A stretch of 64,000 nt of DNA, taken from positions 1 to 64,000 of the forward strand of contig BMVA01000007.1 of assembly GCA_014650475.1 (NCBI GenBank). The letters are read 5' to 3'. Shown piece after piece: positions 9,565 through 17,848 of this stretch. The notes under the pieces were generated by a model. The model worked only from the letters and a program-made list of their open reading frames with translations, made no database searches and was not told the DNA's origin. Every line of letters begins with the position of its first letter. Position 1 is the stretch's first letter. The position numbers and the translations under genes were made by a program. Origin of the DNA: Streptomyces albogriseolus (GTDB taxonomy: Bacteria > Actinomycetota > Actinomycetes > Streptomycetales > Streptomycetaceae).

Positions 9565-9918
9565 TCAGGTCCAGAGGACCGCGATGAAGATGTTGGCCAC
9601 GGTCAGCAGGCCGACCAGGCCGAAGACGCCCTTGTCCACCTTCTCCTCGTCCCGCTTCACGTAGACCAGGCCGAGGATCACGATCAGCAGCGCCAGCTTC
9701 ACGCCGATCTTTATGTTGTCCACGGCGTAGTCCTGGGCCTGGTTGAGGCCCACCAGCACCACGCCCGTGACCAGCATCGTCAGCGCGCCGTGCAGCATCG
9801 CGGGGACGAAGCGGGCGGTGCCCGCGCCCATCGCCTTCATCTGGGTGAGGAAGCCGCCGAGCAGCGACGCGATGCCGATGATGTGCAGACCGACGAAGAT
9901 GTGGAGAAGTACGTCCAT
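9565..9918 (-). CDS. small integral membrane protein, four predicted helices
   Basis: A 117-residue protein, mostly hydrophobic, with four likely membrane helices (LLHIFVGLHIIGIASLLGGF; MLHGALTMLVTGVVLVGL; IGVKLALLIVILGLVYV; GVFGLVGLLTVANIFIAVLW) and a short basic/acidic cytoplasmic loop (KRDEEKVDK). I recognise it only as a conserved Streptomyces membrane protein. Its topology recalls small haem- or copper-related CopD-like membrane proteins, but no ligand motif proves this. It is followed by the shared terminator and is separated from the two-component operon by 223 bases. Confidence 0.75.
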   Translation of the reverse strand: MDVLLHIFVGLHIIGIASLLGGFLTQMKAMGAGTARFVPAMLHGALTMLVTGVVLVGLNQAQDYAVDNIKIGVKLALLIVILGLVYVKRDEEKVDKGVFGLVGLLTVANIFIAVLWT

Positions 9919-10016
9919 GAGGCCGGAGCCTAGCCAGGGGCGTCCCCTGGCATTCCGCCGCCCTCACCCTTCCCGCCTTCACCCCAACGGTCATCACCCT
10001 GAGTGAGAACGAAGCG

Positions 10017-10044
10017 CCGTAAGCGGTCCAACGGACACTTACGG
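10017..10044. terminator. weak hairpin downstream of the response regulator gene
   Basis: CCGTAAG (10017-10023) pairs with CTTACGG (10038-10044), with a possible inner GTCC/GGAC stem. It lies about 100 bases after the response regulator stop and may end the two-component transcript or belong to the promoter of the membrane-protein gene. Confidence 0.35.
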
Positions 10045-10103
10045 TCATCCGCTGGTCCGTGGGCGACAGTTCCGCACAACGCGTGTCCCGCGCGCGGCCC
10101 CCC

Positions 10104-10136
10104 CACATCGGCAACGGGCAGATGATCCAGGCCCCA
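10104..10136 (+). pseudogene. possible tiny remnant of an NlpC/P60 domain
   Basis: The plus strand encodes HIGNGQMIQAP. This matches the YIGNGMMIHAP segment of the intact NlpC/P60 protein 0.7 kb upstream at 8 of 11 positions. No start, no upstream catalytic segments and no continuing domain are present. It may be all that remains of a second P60 gene at this site; the match is short and could be chance. Confidence 0.3.
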
Positions 10137-10141
10137 GCGGC

Positions 10142-10885
10142 TCAGACCAGACGGCGGGCCGTCGCCCAGCGGGTCAGCTCATGGCGGTTGGACAACTGCA
10201 GCTTGCGCAGCACCGCGGAGACATGCGACTCCACCGTCTTCACCGAGATGAACAGCTGCTTGGCGATCTCCTTGTACGCGTAACCGCGGGCGATCAGCCG
10301 CAGCACCTCCCGCTCGCGCTGGGTGAGACGGTCGAGGTCCTCGTCCACCGGCGGGGCGTCCGTCGACGCGAAGGCGTCCAGGACGAACCCGGCCAGCCGC
10401 GGCGAGAACACCGCGTCGCCCTCCTGCACCCGGAAGATCGAGTCGATCAGGTCGGCACCCGTGATCGTCTTGGTGACATAGCCGCGCGCACCGCCCCGGA
10501 TGACGCCGATGACGTCCTCCGCCGCGTCCGACACGGACAGCGCGAGGAACCGCACCGGCCGCTCCGCGTCCCCCATCAACGAGAGGCAGCGCCGCAGCAC
10601 TTCGACACCGCCGCCCCCGGGCAGGTGCACGTCGAGCAGCACCACCTCGGGCCGGGTCGCGGTGATGACGGTGACCGCCTGGTCGACGTCGGCGGCCTCG
10701 CCGACCACCTCGACGCCGGTCTGCTCGGTCTGCCCGATCTCCGCCTGGACCCCCGTACGGAACATGCGGTGGTCGTCGACGAGGACCACGCGCACATGGC
10801 GCCGCCCGGTACCGCCGGCCGGCTCCGCGGGCGCGTCCCCCGGTGCCGCTTCCGCCGCTGCGCTCGCCTCGGTCGGCTCGCTCAT
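10142..10885 (-). CDS. NarL/LuxR-family response regulator
   Basis: A 247-residue regulator. The receiver domain (from ~residue 33, VRVVLVDDHRMFRTGV) has the acidic pair DD, the phospho-acceptor Asp in VVLLDVHLPGGGG and the Lys in GYVTKTI. The C-terminal LuxR HTH reads LTQREREVLRLIARGYAYKEIAKQ followed by SVKTVESHVSAVLRKL. The start at 10885 overlaps the kinase stop (ATGA), so the two are translationally coupled. An Ala/Pro-rich 30-residue N-terminal extension precedes the receiver. It probably regulates the divergent PspC operon and itself; envelope stress is the usual theme for PspC-linked systems. Confidence 0.93.
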   Translation of the reverse strand: MSEPTEASAAAEAAPGDAPAEPAGGTGRRHVRVVLVDDHRMFRTGVQAEIGQTEQTGVEVVGEAADVDQAVTVITATRPEVVLLDVHLPGGGGVEVLRRCLSLMGDAERPVRFLALSVSDAAEDVIGVIRGGARGYVTKTITGADLIDSIFRVQEGDAVFSPRLAGFVLDAFASTDAPPVDEDLDRLTQREREVLRLIARGYAYKEIAKQLFISVKTVESHVSAVLRKLQLSNRHELTRWATARRLV

Positions 10886-12174
10886 GACGTCTTCTCCGCC
10901 CTCTCCATCTCCAGCTCGACCTCCGTGCCGCCGTCCGGCACCGCGCGCAGCCGCGCCGTGCCGCCGTTGCGTTCCATGCGGCCGATGATCGATTCTCTGA
11001 CGCCCATGCGGTCGGCGGGTATCGAGTCGAGGTCGAACCCGGGACCGCGGTCCCGGACGGACACGAACACCGTCCTCCCCTCGACCTCCGCGTAGACCTG
11101 GACCGCGCCTCCCTCGCCACCGTACTTGGCGGCGTTGACCATCGCTTCTCTCGCGGCCTGCATCTGCGCGCCGATCTTCTCGTCCAGGGGGCAGTCGCCC
11201 ACGACGACGACCTCCAGGGGGACGCCGTGCTTGTCCTCGACCTCGGCGGCGTTGCGCTTGACCGCCTCGGCGAGGGCGGTGGGCTCCTCGTCCTCGTCCT
11301 TGCCGTTCCCCTCCGGCTTGTAGAGCCAGGCGCGCAGGTCGCGCTCCTGGGCCCGGGCCAGACGGCGCACCTCGCCGGGGTTGTCCGCGTTGCGCTGGAT
11401 CAGCGTGAGCGTGTGCAGCACCGAGTCGTGGACGTGGGCGGCGACCTCGGCCCGCTCCTGGGCGCGGATGCGCATCAGGCGCTCCTCGGAGAGGTCCTGG
11501 GTCATGCGAACGAGGTAGGGGCCGGCGAGCAGGGTGATGCCGACGAGGACCGCTAGGGCGGCCTGCAGCACCGCGCCGAGGTGGCTGCCGGAGCCGCGCA
11601 GGACGAAGATGCCGGAGGCGCCCGCCGTCACCAGCAGCACACCCGCCACCGCCCGCAGCAGCGTGACCGTGCGCCGACGGCGGCCGACCTCCATCCAGCG
11701 GGCCCGGCGCGCGTTGTCCGCCTGCCGCCACACCAGGGCCACGCCCGCGCCGACCAGGACGGTCGGCCAGAGGTAGGCCCGGGCGCCGTTGGTGAGGTTC
11801 ACACTGCCCACGAAGATCATGGCCACCACGACCATGAGGAGCAGGGCGACGATCTGCCCCTTGTCCGGTTTCCGTGTGACGAGTCTGCGGCGGCCGTCCG
11901 GAGTGGTCTCGGTGGTGACCGGCGAGGGCGGCTTCTGCGCGTCGACGCCGCCCACCCCGAGCGGCACGAAGAACCAGAACGCGGCGTACAGCAGGGCCCC
12001 GAGACCGTCGGCCATGAACAGGGCGACGAACGCGAGGCGCACCCAGATCACGGGCAGGCCGAGGTGTCCGGCGAGCCCCCGCGCCACTCCCCCGAGCCAG
12101 CGTCCGTCACTGCTGCGGTAGAGCTTGCGCGGCGGCCGCGGCTCGGCGAGGGGCGCTGCTGCGGCTTCCGACAT
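10882..12174 (-). CDS. PspC-domain sensor histidine kinase (DesK/NarL-partner type)
   Basis: A ~430-residue membrane kinase. It starts with a PspC domain (KLYRSSDGRWLGGVARGLAGHLGLPVIWVR), then several membrane helices (to ~residue 230). A HisKA_3-type dimerisation helix follows with the phospho-acceptor His in AAHVHDSVLHTLTLIQ, then a HATPase_c domain (N-box AREAMVNAAKYGG, G1 VRDRGPGFD, and MGVRESIIGRMER). The sequence class pairs with LuxR-type regulators such as the downstream gene. Start at 12174 (MSEAAAAP) was chosen for the conserved N-terminus; no ribosome site is evident, so translation may be leaderless or begin at the GTG at 12189. Confidence 0.9.
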   Translation of the reverse strand: MSEAAAAPLAEPRPPRKLYRSSDGRWLGGVARGLAGHLGLPVIWVRLAFVALFMADGLGALLYAAFWFFVPLGVGGVDAQKPPSPVTTETTPDGRRRLVTRKPDKGQIVALLLMVVVAMIFVGSVNLTNGARAYLWPTVLVGAGVALVWRQADNARRARWMEVGRRRRTVTLLRAVAGVLLVTAGASGIFVLRGSGSHLGAVLQAALAVLVGITLLAGPYLVRMTQDLSEERLMRIRAQERAEVAAHVHDSVLHTLTLIQRNADNPGEVRRLARAQERDLRAWLYKPEGNGKDEDEEPTALAEAVKRNAAEVEDKHGVPLEVVVVGDCPLDEKIGAQMQAAREAMVNAAKYGGEGGAVQVYAEVEGRTVFVSVRDRGPGFDLDSIPADRMGVRESIIGRMERNGGTARLRAVPDGGTEVELEMERAEKTS

Positions 12175-12208
12175 GGCAACGATGGTCACACGCCACGCAA
12201 GCCGGGGC

Positions 12209-12425
12209 ATCAGGGTCCGCCCCGGAGACTCCCCTGATCTCGGAGGGCGGGGCGGTCAACCCTGCACCGGCCCGGGGAGTCCAGCTCGGTCCGCAGGGCA
12301 CAGGGCCCTGCACCGCGGGGCGCCCGGCCCAGGCATCCTGACCCGCCGGCCCCGGACCACAGGGGCGCCGGCCCTGCCGCCCGCACGTCCCGGGGCCCGC
12401 CTCAGGGGCGGATCTCAGGGTCCGG
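12209..12425. promoter_or_regulatory. repeated TCAGGG elements between divergent PspC genes
   Basis: The 302-base divergent region contains an inverted repeat ATCAGGG (12209-12215) / CCCTGAT (12232-12238). Near the other gene there are two direct copies, CTCAGGGG (12401) and CTCAGGGTCCGG (12414). TCAGGGTCCG occurs near both ends of the region. These could be binding sites for the adjacent LuxR-type regulator; nothing else was recognised in the gap. Confidence 0.35.
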
Positions 12426-12476
12426 CCAGGGTCGTTCCCACTGCCGCCGGGGCGGCTCGGCCGTCACCATGGACGC

Positions 12477-13931
12477 ATGACGGATCACCAGCATGCCGCG
12501 TCGGATCCGGGACCGGGCTCGGGCCCGCGTCCCGGGTCCGTTCCCGGCGCGCCCGCCGCGGACCCCTCGCGGGCGGGCGGGCGTGCGGGCGCGGGGAAGG
12601 AGGGGACGGCCGGCGCACCGGCCGGGACCACGGGCGGGGCGGAGCCTGTCGACCCCGGCCGGCACTTCCGGCGCGACCGGCGGCACCAGATGTTCGGCGG
12701 GGTCTGCTCCGGTCTCGCGCGGCAGTACGACATGGACCCGGTGATCTTCCGGATCACGCTCGCCGTGCTGTCCGCGACCGGCGGCATCGGCCTGATCTTC
12801 TATGGCTTCGCCTGGCTGTTCGTCCCGTACGACGACGAGGACGAGAACCAGGTCCGCCGACTGCTCACCGGCCGGGTGGACGGCCACACGCTGGCGGCGG
12901 TGCTGTTCGCGCTGGTCGGCTGCGGCGTCTTTCTGTCCATGCTGAGCAACGACGGGGTGCTGAGCTTCGCCGTCATACTGTCCCTGCTGCTCGCGGGCGC
13001 CGCCTACTGGTCGCGGCGACGCGGCACGCCGAGCCCGGATCCGATAGCGGCTCAGGCCGCCGCCGACGCCCCGCCGGAGCCGCAGGCCCCGCCGGTCCCG
13101 GCCGCGTACCCGTCGTGGTGGCGCGAGCCCATCGTCAAGGACGGCACCCATGTCGGGGGCACGGGCTATCTGTGGGGTCCCGAGGACTCCCGGGACCTGG
13201 ACATCGCCACCGCGGTCGGCGTCGGCGTCCGCTCCGGGGCCGGGGGCGGAGTGAAGGACGTGTGGCGCCCGCCGCAGACACGCCCGCCCAAGCCGAGAGG
13301 GCCGCGCGGGATCGGCGGCTGGGTCTTCCTGTTCGCGCTGCTCGCGGCCGGTCTGGGCACGGGCCTCACGTGGGAGACACACCCCCTCGGCACCAGCCTG
13401 CAGACGGGTCTGGCGTGCGCCCTCGGCGTCATCGGCCTCGGGATCGCCGTCAGCGCCTTCCTGGGCCGCACGGGAGCCGGGTCGATCGTCCTCGCGGTCC
13501 TCACGGCGGGCCTGCTCGCCGGATCGACCGCCATGCCCCAGGACATCGGCACCGACTGGACCCGCACGGGATGGCATCCCGCCTCGGTCGCGCAGATACG
13601 CCCGGTGTACGACCTGGGCGCCGGCGAGGGCGAGCTGGACCTGTCGGCGGTCCGCGTCCCCGAGGGCGACACGGTCTCCACCCAGGTCGAGGTGGGGCTG
13701 GGCCGCATCCATGTGATCGTCCCCCGGGACGTGACCGTGCGGCTGCATGTCGAGGTGGGTCTCGGTGACATCCAGGTGCCGGGCGACGGACGGAAGGACG
13801 TGGACGTGGCGCCGGGCAAGTACAAGGAGGTGACCCTGGAGCCGCCCGCCGGCGCGGGGAAGGCGGGCACGCTCCGGCTCGACCTCAGGGTCGGCGCGGG
13901 GCAGGCGGAGGTGAGCCGTGCTACGTCATGA
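12477..13931 (+). CDS. PspC-domain multi-pass membrane protein
   Basis: A 484-residue protein. After a ~60-residue Pro/Ala/Gly-rich start comes a PspC domain (HFRRDRRHQMFGGVCSGLARQYDMDPVIFRITLAVLSA with the first helix), followed by further helices in two groups (about 125-185 and 280-350). The C-terminal portion (DLGAGEGELDLSAVRVPEG to VEVGLGRIHVIVPRDV) is a beta-repeat region resembling the LiaF/YvqF-type C-terminal domain. LiaF-like proteins restrain LiaRS-type systems, and the gene is divergent from just such a PspC kinase/regulator pair, suggesting it is their membrane partner. The next gene overlaps its last 14 bases. Confidence 0.85.
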   Translation: MTDHQHAASDPGPGSGPRPGSVPGAPAADPSRAGGRAGAGKEGTAGAPAGTTGGAEPVDPGRHFRRDRRHQMFGGVCSGLARQYDMDPVIFRITLAVLSATGGIGLIFYGFAWLFVPYDDEDENQVRRLLTGRVDGHTLAAVLFALVGCGVFLSMLSNDGVLSFAVILSLLLAGAAYWSRRRGTPSPDPIAAQAAADAPPEPQAPPVPAAYPSWWREPIVKDGTHVGGTGYLWGPEDSRDLDIATAVGVGVRSGAGGGVKDVWRPPQTRPPKPRGPRGIGGWVFLFALLAAGLGTGLTWETHPLGTSLQTGLACALGVIGLGIAVSAFLGRTGAGSIVLAVLTAGLLAGSTAMPQDIGTDWTRTGWHPASVAQIRPVYDLGAGEGELDLSAVRVPEGDTVSTQVEVGLGRIHVIVPRDVTVRLHVEVGLGDIQVPGDGRKDVDVAPGKYKEVTLEPPAGAGKAGTLRLDLRVGAGQAEVSRATS

Positions 13932-14151
13932 GTTCCAGCCCGGCCGGCTGGTCGCCGGCACCGTCCTCGTCGCGGCCGCGGTGATCTACGGCGGGGACGC
14001 GGGAGGGGCCTGGGAGACACCGTGGTTCGTGGTGATCCCGCTCGTCGTGGGCGGCCTCTGTCTGGCCGGCGTGGCAGGTGCCGTGACCGGGCAGGTGCGC
14101 CGCCGCCGTGGCCGCCCGGACCTTGGAGGAGGGGAGGCGGCCGACGGCTGA
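13918..14151 (+). CDS. small two-helix membrane protein coupled to the PspC gene
   Basis: A 77-residue protein starting at GTG 13918, inside the 3' end of the PspC gene, with GAGGTGAG just upstream. Two hydrophobic segments (LVAGTVLVAAAVIYGG; WFVVIPLVVGGLCLAGVAGAV) are followed by a basic tail (GQVRRRRGRPD). The overlap implies translational coupling and a shared role with the PspC protein. No known domain. Confidence 0.8.
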   Translation: MLRHEFQPGRLVAGTVLVAAAVIYGGDAGGAWETPWFVVIPLVVGGLCLAGVAGAVTGQVRRRRGRPDLGGGEAADG

Positions 14152-14178
14152 CGGCAGGCGGACGGGAGCGACGGGTGG

Positions 14179-14706
14179 TTAGAAGGACCCGCGTCGGCGC
14201 CGTGCGCGGAGGGCGGCGTCCACGGACAGCAGCGGGGCCCCCGCCAGGATCAGCGGGATCCAGGCCATGAGGTACGGCAGGTCGTTGCCGTAGTAGTACG
14301 GCTCGGCGGCCCAGCTCACGGTCAGCCACAGGCTGAGCGAGATCAGCGCCCCGCCGAGGGCGGCGATCCGGGTGAGCAGCCCGAGCAGGGTGCCGATGCC
14401 GACGGCCAGCTCGCCGAAGGCGATGGCGTAGCCGAAGCCGACGGGGCTCTCCAGCGCCATGTCGACCAGCGCGGGTATGGCGGAGGAGTCGCGGACGACG
14501 CGCATCATGTCGCCGATCGACCCGGCTCCGGAGTCCTTGAGGAAGGCGCTGTCGGTGAGCTTGTCGAGTCCGGCGTAGACGAAGGTGACGCCGAGGAAGA
14601 TCCTCAGCGGCAGCAGGGCGTAGCGGGCGGCGGTGTCCCGCAGCCCGCCGTCACCGGCGCTGTGGTGACGGGGGGTGTAACTGTCTGCGCGCATGCCGTG
14701 CGTCAT
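14179..14706 (-). CDS. DoxX family membrane protein
   Basis: A 175-residue protein with four membrane helices and the DoxX hallmark LRIFLGVTFVYAGLDKL near the first helix, then a later IAFGELAVGIGTLLGLLTRIAA. The ATG at 14706 (reading MTHGMRADSY) has GAGAGG upstream; a longer frame to 14865 is unlikely to be coding. DoxX proteins are quinone-linked or redox-complex membrane proteins in several bacteria; the role here is not evident. Convergent with the PspC operon. Confidence 0.85.
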   Translation of the reverse strand: MTHGMRADSYTPRHHSAGDGGLRDTAARYALLPLRIFLGVTFVYAGLDKLTDSAFLKDSGAGSIGDMMRVVRDSSAIPALVDMALESPVGFGYAIAFGELAVGIGTLLGLLTRIAALGGALISLSLWLTVSWAAEPYYYGNDLPYLMAWIPLILAGAPLLSVDAALRARRRRGSF

Positions 14707-14883
14707 GTCGCCGCTGCCTCTCGACTCCGGGCCCACCTGGACAGACCGAACGTACGGCAATCGGCGCCGGACGGACCCGGTCGACAGCGTTTTCTCAGGA
14801 AAGCGACAGCGGACGTCCAGCAACGGTGCCGCGCCGGCGCACCCCCGCGCCCGTCGCCCCGTCACTCCCCCGCCGTCACCCCG

Positions 14884-16164
14884 TCACTCCGTGACGTCGA
14901 TGGTGTACCGGTTGGTCTCCACACCGGCCGCGGTGACCACTTGCACGTCGACCCGGCCGGGCTCCACCTCCGCGGGGACCGGCACGGTCAGCAGGTCGTC
15001 GGCCGGGTTGTCGAAGCCGCCCACCACCGGCACCAGCGGCACATGGACGTTCACCGGGCCGACCCGCACCACCATGCGCGCCAGCCGGTCCGCGCCCTGG
15101 GCCCCGGCCGGGACGAACCCGGTGCCGCGGATCTCGATGTCGTCGCCGGTGCGGATGGGCGCGTCCAGGTCGCCGGCCTCCCGGGCCCGCACCACGGACA
15201 GGATCACCGGGCGCCCGCCCTCGGCGTACTTGCCCGCGAGGTAGGTGCCCGCCGACACCAGCACCACCAGGGCCAGCCCCCAGGGCAGGTCGGGCAACTG
15301 GTCCGGGCGGCGGGCCAGCCGTACGGCGGCGAAGGCGAGGGCGACGCCGTTGATGACGACGTACTGGATGTCGGCGAAGCTGCCGCGTCCGGAGTCGTCG
15401 GTGAGCAGGTCGGCCGCCCTGGGCCGGTGGGCGCGCACCTTCTGGAGCCGCTGCCCCTGCACCCGGAGCCCGACCACCCGGCGCACCAGCACGGCGATCC
15501 CGCAGACCACGGCGAGCACGGTCACCACGCCGGCGCCGCGGGCGAGTTCCAAGCCGTCGATCAGCGCGTCCCGCTCCCGGTGGTCGGAGGCGGCCGCGAG
15601 CCGCCCCGCCAGCACGAGCACGGCGAACGCGACGAGCAGCACCCACGAGCCGGCCACCGCACGGGACGTGGAGAGCCGGTTGTCCTCGCCGATGACCGGG
15701 GCGAGCGCGCCGCCCCGTGTCCGGTGGAGCCAGGACGCCGCGGTGAGCGCCCCCGCCACCAGCACCGCGGACAGCAGTCCGGCGGTGCGCGCGGAGGTCC
15801 AGCCCGCGCCGATCGCGGTGAGCGCCTGCACGAGCAGCAGCACGAGGACGCCGGCCCAGACGACGACCGCCGTCCGCTGCCACAGGCGGGCCAGCCAGGC
15901 GGCGCCCTCGGCCCGGCCGCGTTCGGCCACCGCCTCGGCGGCCTGGGCGAGTTCCTCGGAGACCCACTGCCGGGAGGCGGAGGCGGAGTGGGCCACCGCG
16001 GCCGGGAGACCCTGACCGGTGGCGTACTCGTCCCGCTTCACCAGGAACGCGGCGACCGCGCGCCGATGCCCTTCACGCGCCCCGTGCGGACAGTCCCCGC
16101 AGGTGCAGCCGCCCTCGTGGGCAGCCGGGTCCGCTCCGCGCTGTCTCGCCTCCTGCACCGCCAC
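14884..16164 (-). CDS. large multi-pass membrane protein with C-terminal IPT-like domain
   Basis: A 426-residue protein. The N-terminus has a Cys cluster (CTCGDCPHG) and a helical soluble region of ~95 residues. It is followed by about eight hydrophobic segments (for example AVVVWAGVLVLLLVQAL, VLLVAFAVLVLAG, VTVLAVVCGIAVLV, LALVVLVSAGTYLA). The last ~130 residues form a beta-rich domain (DIEIRGTGFVPAG ... TVPVPAEVEPGRVDVQVVTAAGVETN) resembling IPT/TIG immunoglobulin-like folds. I do not recognise a named family. The C-x-C-x-x-C cluster could bind metal. Spacing to neighbours suggests a single-gene transcript. Confidence 0.75.
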   Translation of the reverse strand: MAVQEARQRGADPAAHEGGCTCGDCPHGAREGHRRAVAAFLVKRDEYATGQGLPAAVAHSASASRQWVSEELAQAAEAVAERGRAEGAAWLARLWQRTAVVVWAGVLVLLLVQALTAIGAGWTSARTAGLLSAVLVAGALTAASWLHRTRGGALAPVIGEDNRLSTSRAVAGSWVLLVAFAVLVLAGRLAAASDHRERDALIDGLELARGAGVVTVLAVVCGIAVLVRRVVGLRVQGQRLQKVRAHRPRAADLLTDDSGRGSFADIQYVVINGVALAFAAVRLARRPDQLPDLPWGLALVVLVSAGTYLAGKYAEGGRPVILSVVRAREAGDLDAPIRTGDDIEIRGTGFVPAGAQGADRLARMVVRVGPVNVHVPLVPVVGGFDNPADDLLTVPVPAEVEPGRVDVQVVTAAGVETNRYTIDVTE

Positions 16165-16361
16165 GCCCGAAGCCGCCTTCCCGAACTACCCGACACATCT
16201 CGGCACACCATGACCGCCGTCGGCGGCCACCGGACAACTCCCCCGCATCGAGAGCGAATTGTGCCCTACGCCACGCCCGTCCCGTCCGCCGGGCCCGGTC
16301 GCCGCGGGTGAACCTCGAGGCGCCATGTTGACGCACTCCCCAGGGCAGGAGCCACGCGCGC

Positions 16362-17156
16362 TCAGTCCAGCAGATCCGGCTCGCTCCGTGTGATCTCCCG
16401 CCACATCGGCTGGTAGTTGATCCACGCCACCAGGTCCCCGCCCAGCTGCTCCCGCGTGGCCACCGCCTGACGGTGCTCGATCAGCACGGGACGGCCGGCC
16501 GCCCGCGCGGTGAGCTGCACCTGGCAGGAGCGTTCCATGGTCATGAACCACCAGGCCGCCGCGTCCACCGAGTCGCCCACGGTCAGCAGCCCGTGGTTGC
16601 GCAGCACCAGCGCCTTGCGGGTGCCGAGGGCGGCGGCGATGCGGCGGCCCTCCTCGGGGTCGACGGTGACGGAGGTGTAGGCGTCGTAGAGGGCGTGGTC
16701 CTCGTAGAAGGCGCAGCTCTCCTGGGTGATCGGGTCGAGCAGCTCGCCGAGGGCGGCGAGGGCGCGGCCGTGCACGGAGTGGCAGTGGGCGACGGCGACG
16801 ACGTCGGGCCGGGCCGCGTGCACCTGGGCGTGGACGGCGAAGGCGGCCTGGTTGACGTGGTGTCCGCCCTCGACGACCTGGCCGTCCTGGTTGGCGAGCA
16901 CCAGGTCGCTCACGGTGACGTGCCGGAACGGCATGCCGAACGGGTTGACCCAGAAGCAGCCGCTGAACTCGGGGTCGCGTGCGGTGATGTGCCCGGAGAC
17001 GCCGTCTTCGTAGCCGAGCCGTCCGAACAGCCGCAGCGCTCCCGCCAGCCGCTCCTTGCGGTGCCTGCGCTCGTCCTCGAGGGACTCGTGCATGGGCGGC
17101 ATGGCGAACTGCAGTTTGTCGGTGGGCACCGGCGGGGGCGGAGTGGGCCCGTGCAT
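16362..17156 (-). CDS. class II aldolase/adducin family protein
   Basis: A 264-residue protein starting at ATG 17156 behind GGAGG. It carries the zinc-site pattern of the family: HCHSVHGRA (H-x-H), a further His in RNHGLLTVG and acidic SCAFYEDHALYD between. Family members cleave or epimerise sugar phosphates such as fuculose- or ribulose-phosphates, but many (as here, without a linked kinase or isomerase) have unassigned substrates. An N-terminal ~25-residue Pro-rich leader precedes the fold. It is divergent from a flavin-type oxidoreductase gene, with repeat elements between them. Confidence 0.88.
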   Translation of the reverse strand: MHGPTPPPPVPTDKLQFAMPPMHESLEDERRHRKERLAGALRLFGRLGYEDGVSGHITARDPEFSGCFWVNPFGMPFRHVTVSDLVLANQDGQVVEGGHHVNQAAFAVHAQVHAARPDVVAVAHCHSVHGRALAALGELLDPITQESCAFYEDHALYDAYTSVTVDPEEGRRIAAALGTRKALVLRNHGLLTVGDSVDAAAWWFMTMERSCQVQLTARAAGRPVLIEHRQAVATREQLGGDLVAWINYQPMWREITRSEPDLLD

Positions 17157-17235
17157 GAGTCCTCCCGCGGGGGGTTCGCGTACGGGGCGGAAGTTACCCG
17201 TGGGGCGCGCCGTACGACAGCTCTGTTCCGTAACA

Positions 17236-17276
17236 CCGGACACCCGCCGGATACCCGGCGGACCACCCGGATACCC
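17236..17276. repeat. three direct CCGGAYACCC repeats in a divergent promoter region
   Basis: CCGGACACCC (17236), CCGGATACCC (17247) and CCGGATACCC (17267) lie in the 157-base region between the aldolase and oxidase genes. The middle copy is also part of a palindrome (CGCCGGATACCCGGCG). The exact 20-base step between the last two copies is close to two helical turns, which fits an operator. Confidence 0.45.
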
Positions 17277-17313
17277 GACAGAGGATGTCGGATTTCCGGG
17301 TCACACTCGCTCC

Positions 17314-17829
17314 ATGAGCACGCACATGGACACGGACGACCGGAAGGGCGCCGGCGTCAGCTGGGGAGAGGTCGCCGCCGCCGAACCCGACCTGGCGCGG
17401 ACCGCCGAGGAGCGCTTCGCCGCCTACACGCACCACGTCCTCGCGACCCTCCGCCAGGACGGCTCGCCGCGCACCACGGGCCTGGAGGTGCGCTTCCTGG
17501 ACGGCGAGCTGTGGTTCGGGATGATGCCGCGGTCGATGAAGGCGCTGGACCTCCGCCGCGACCCCCGCTTCTCGCTCCAGGCGAACCCGGGCGAGGGGAC
17601 GACCATGGGCGGCGGCGACGTGCGGATCGCCGGCCGGGCGGTCGAGGTGCCGGAGGACGACACGGAGACGAGGGCCCGGTACGCCGAAGAGGTGGAACCG
17701 CCGGAGCCGTTCCACCTCTTCCGCACCGAGGTCACGGAGGTCGTGCGGACCTACGTGGAGGACGAGAAGTATCTCGTCGTGCAGGTCTGGAAGCCCGGAG
17801 CGCCGGTGCGCACGCTCAGACGGACCTGA
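17314..17829 (+). CDS. pyridoxamine 5'-phosphate oxidase-like FMN-binding protein
   Basis: A 171-residue split-barrel protein. Features are a helical lead-in (EERFAAYTHHVLATLRQDGSPRTTGLEVRF), a phosphate-binding stretch (MMPRSMKALDLRRDPRFSLQ) and a late beta segment (EKYLVVQVWKPG). This matches the PNPOx-like/F420-or-FMN oxidoreductase superfamily common in actinobacteria; substrate unknown. ATG 17314 was chosen; ATG 17326 is an alternative, and neither has a strong ribosome site. It ends 20 bases before the guaA stop on the opposite strand. Confidence 0.82.
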   Translation: MSTHMDTDDRKGAGVSWGEVAAAEPDLARTAEERFAAYTHHVLATLRQDGSPRTTGLEVRFLDGELWFGMMPRSMKALDLRRDPRFSLQANPGEGTTMGGGDVRIAGRAVEVPEDDTETRARYAEEVEPPEPFHLFRTEVTEVVRTYVEDEKYLVVQVWKPGAPVRTLRRT

Positions 17830-17848
17830 CCTGGGGACCGGCCGGGGA

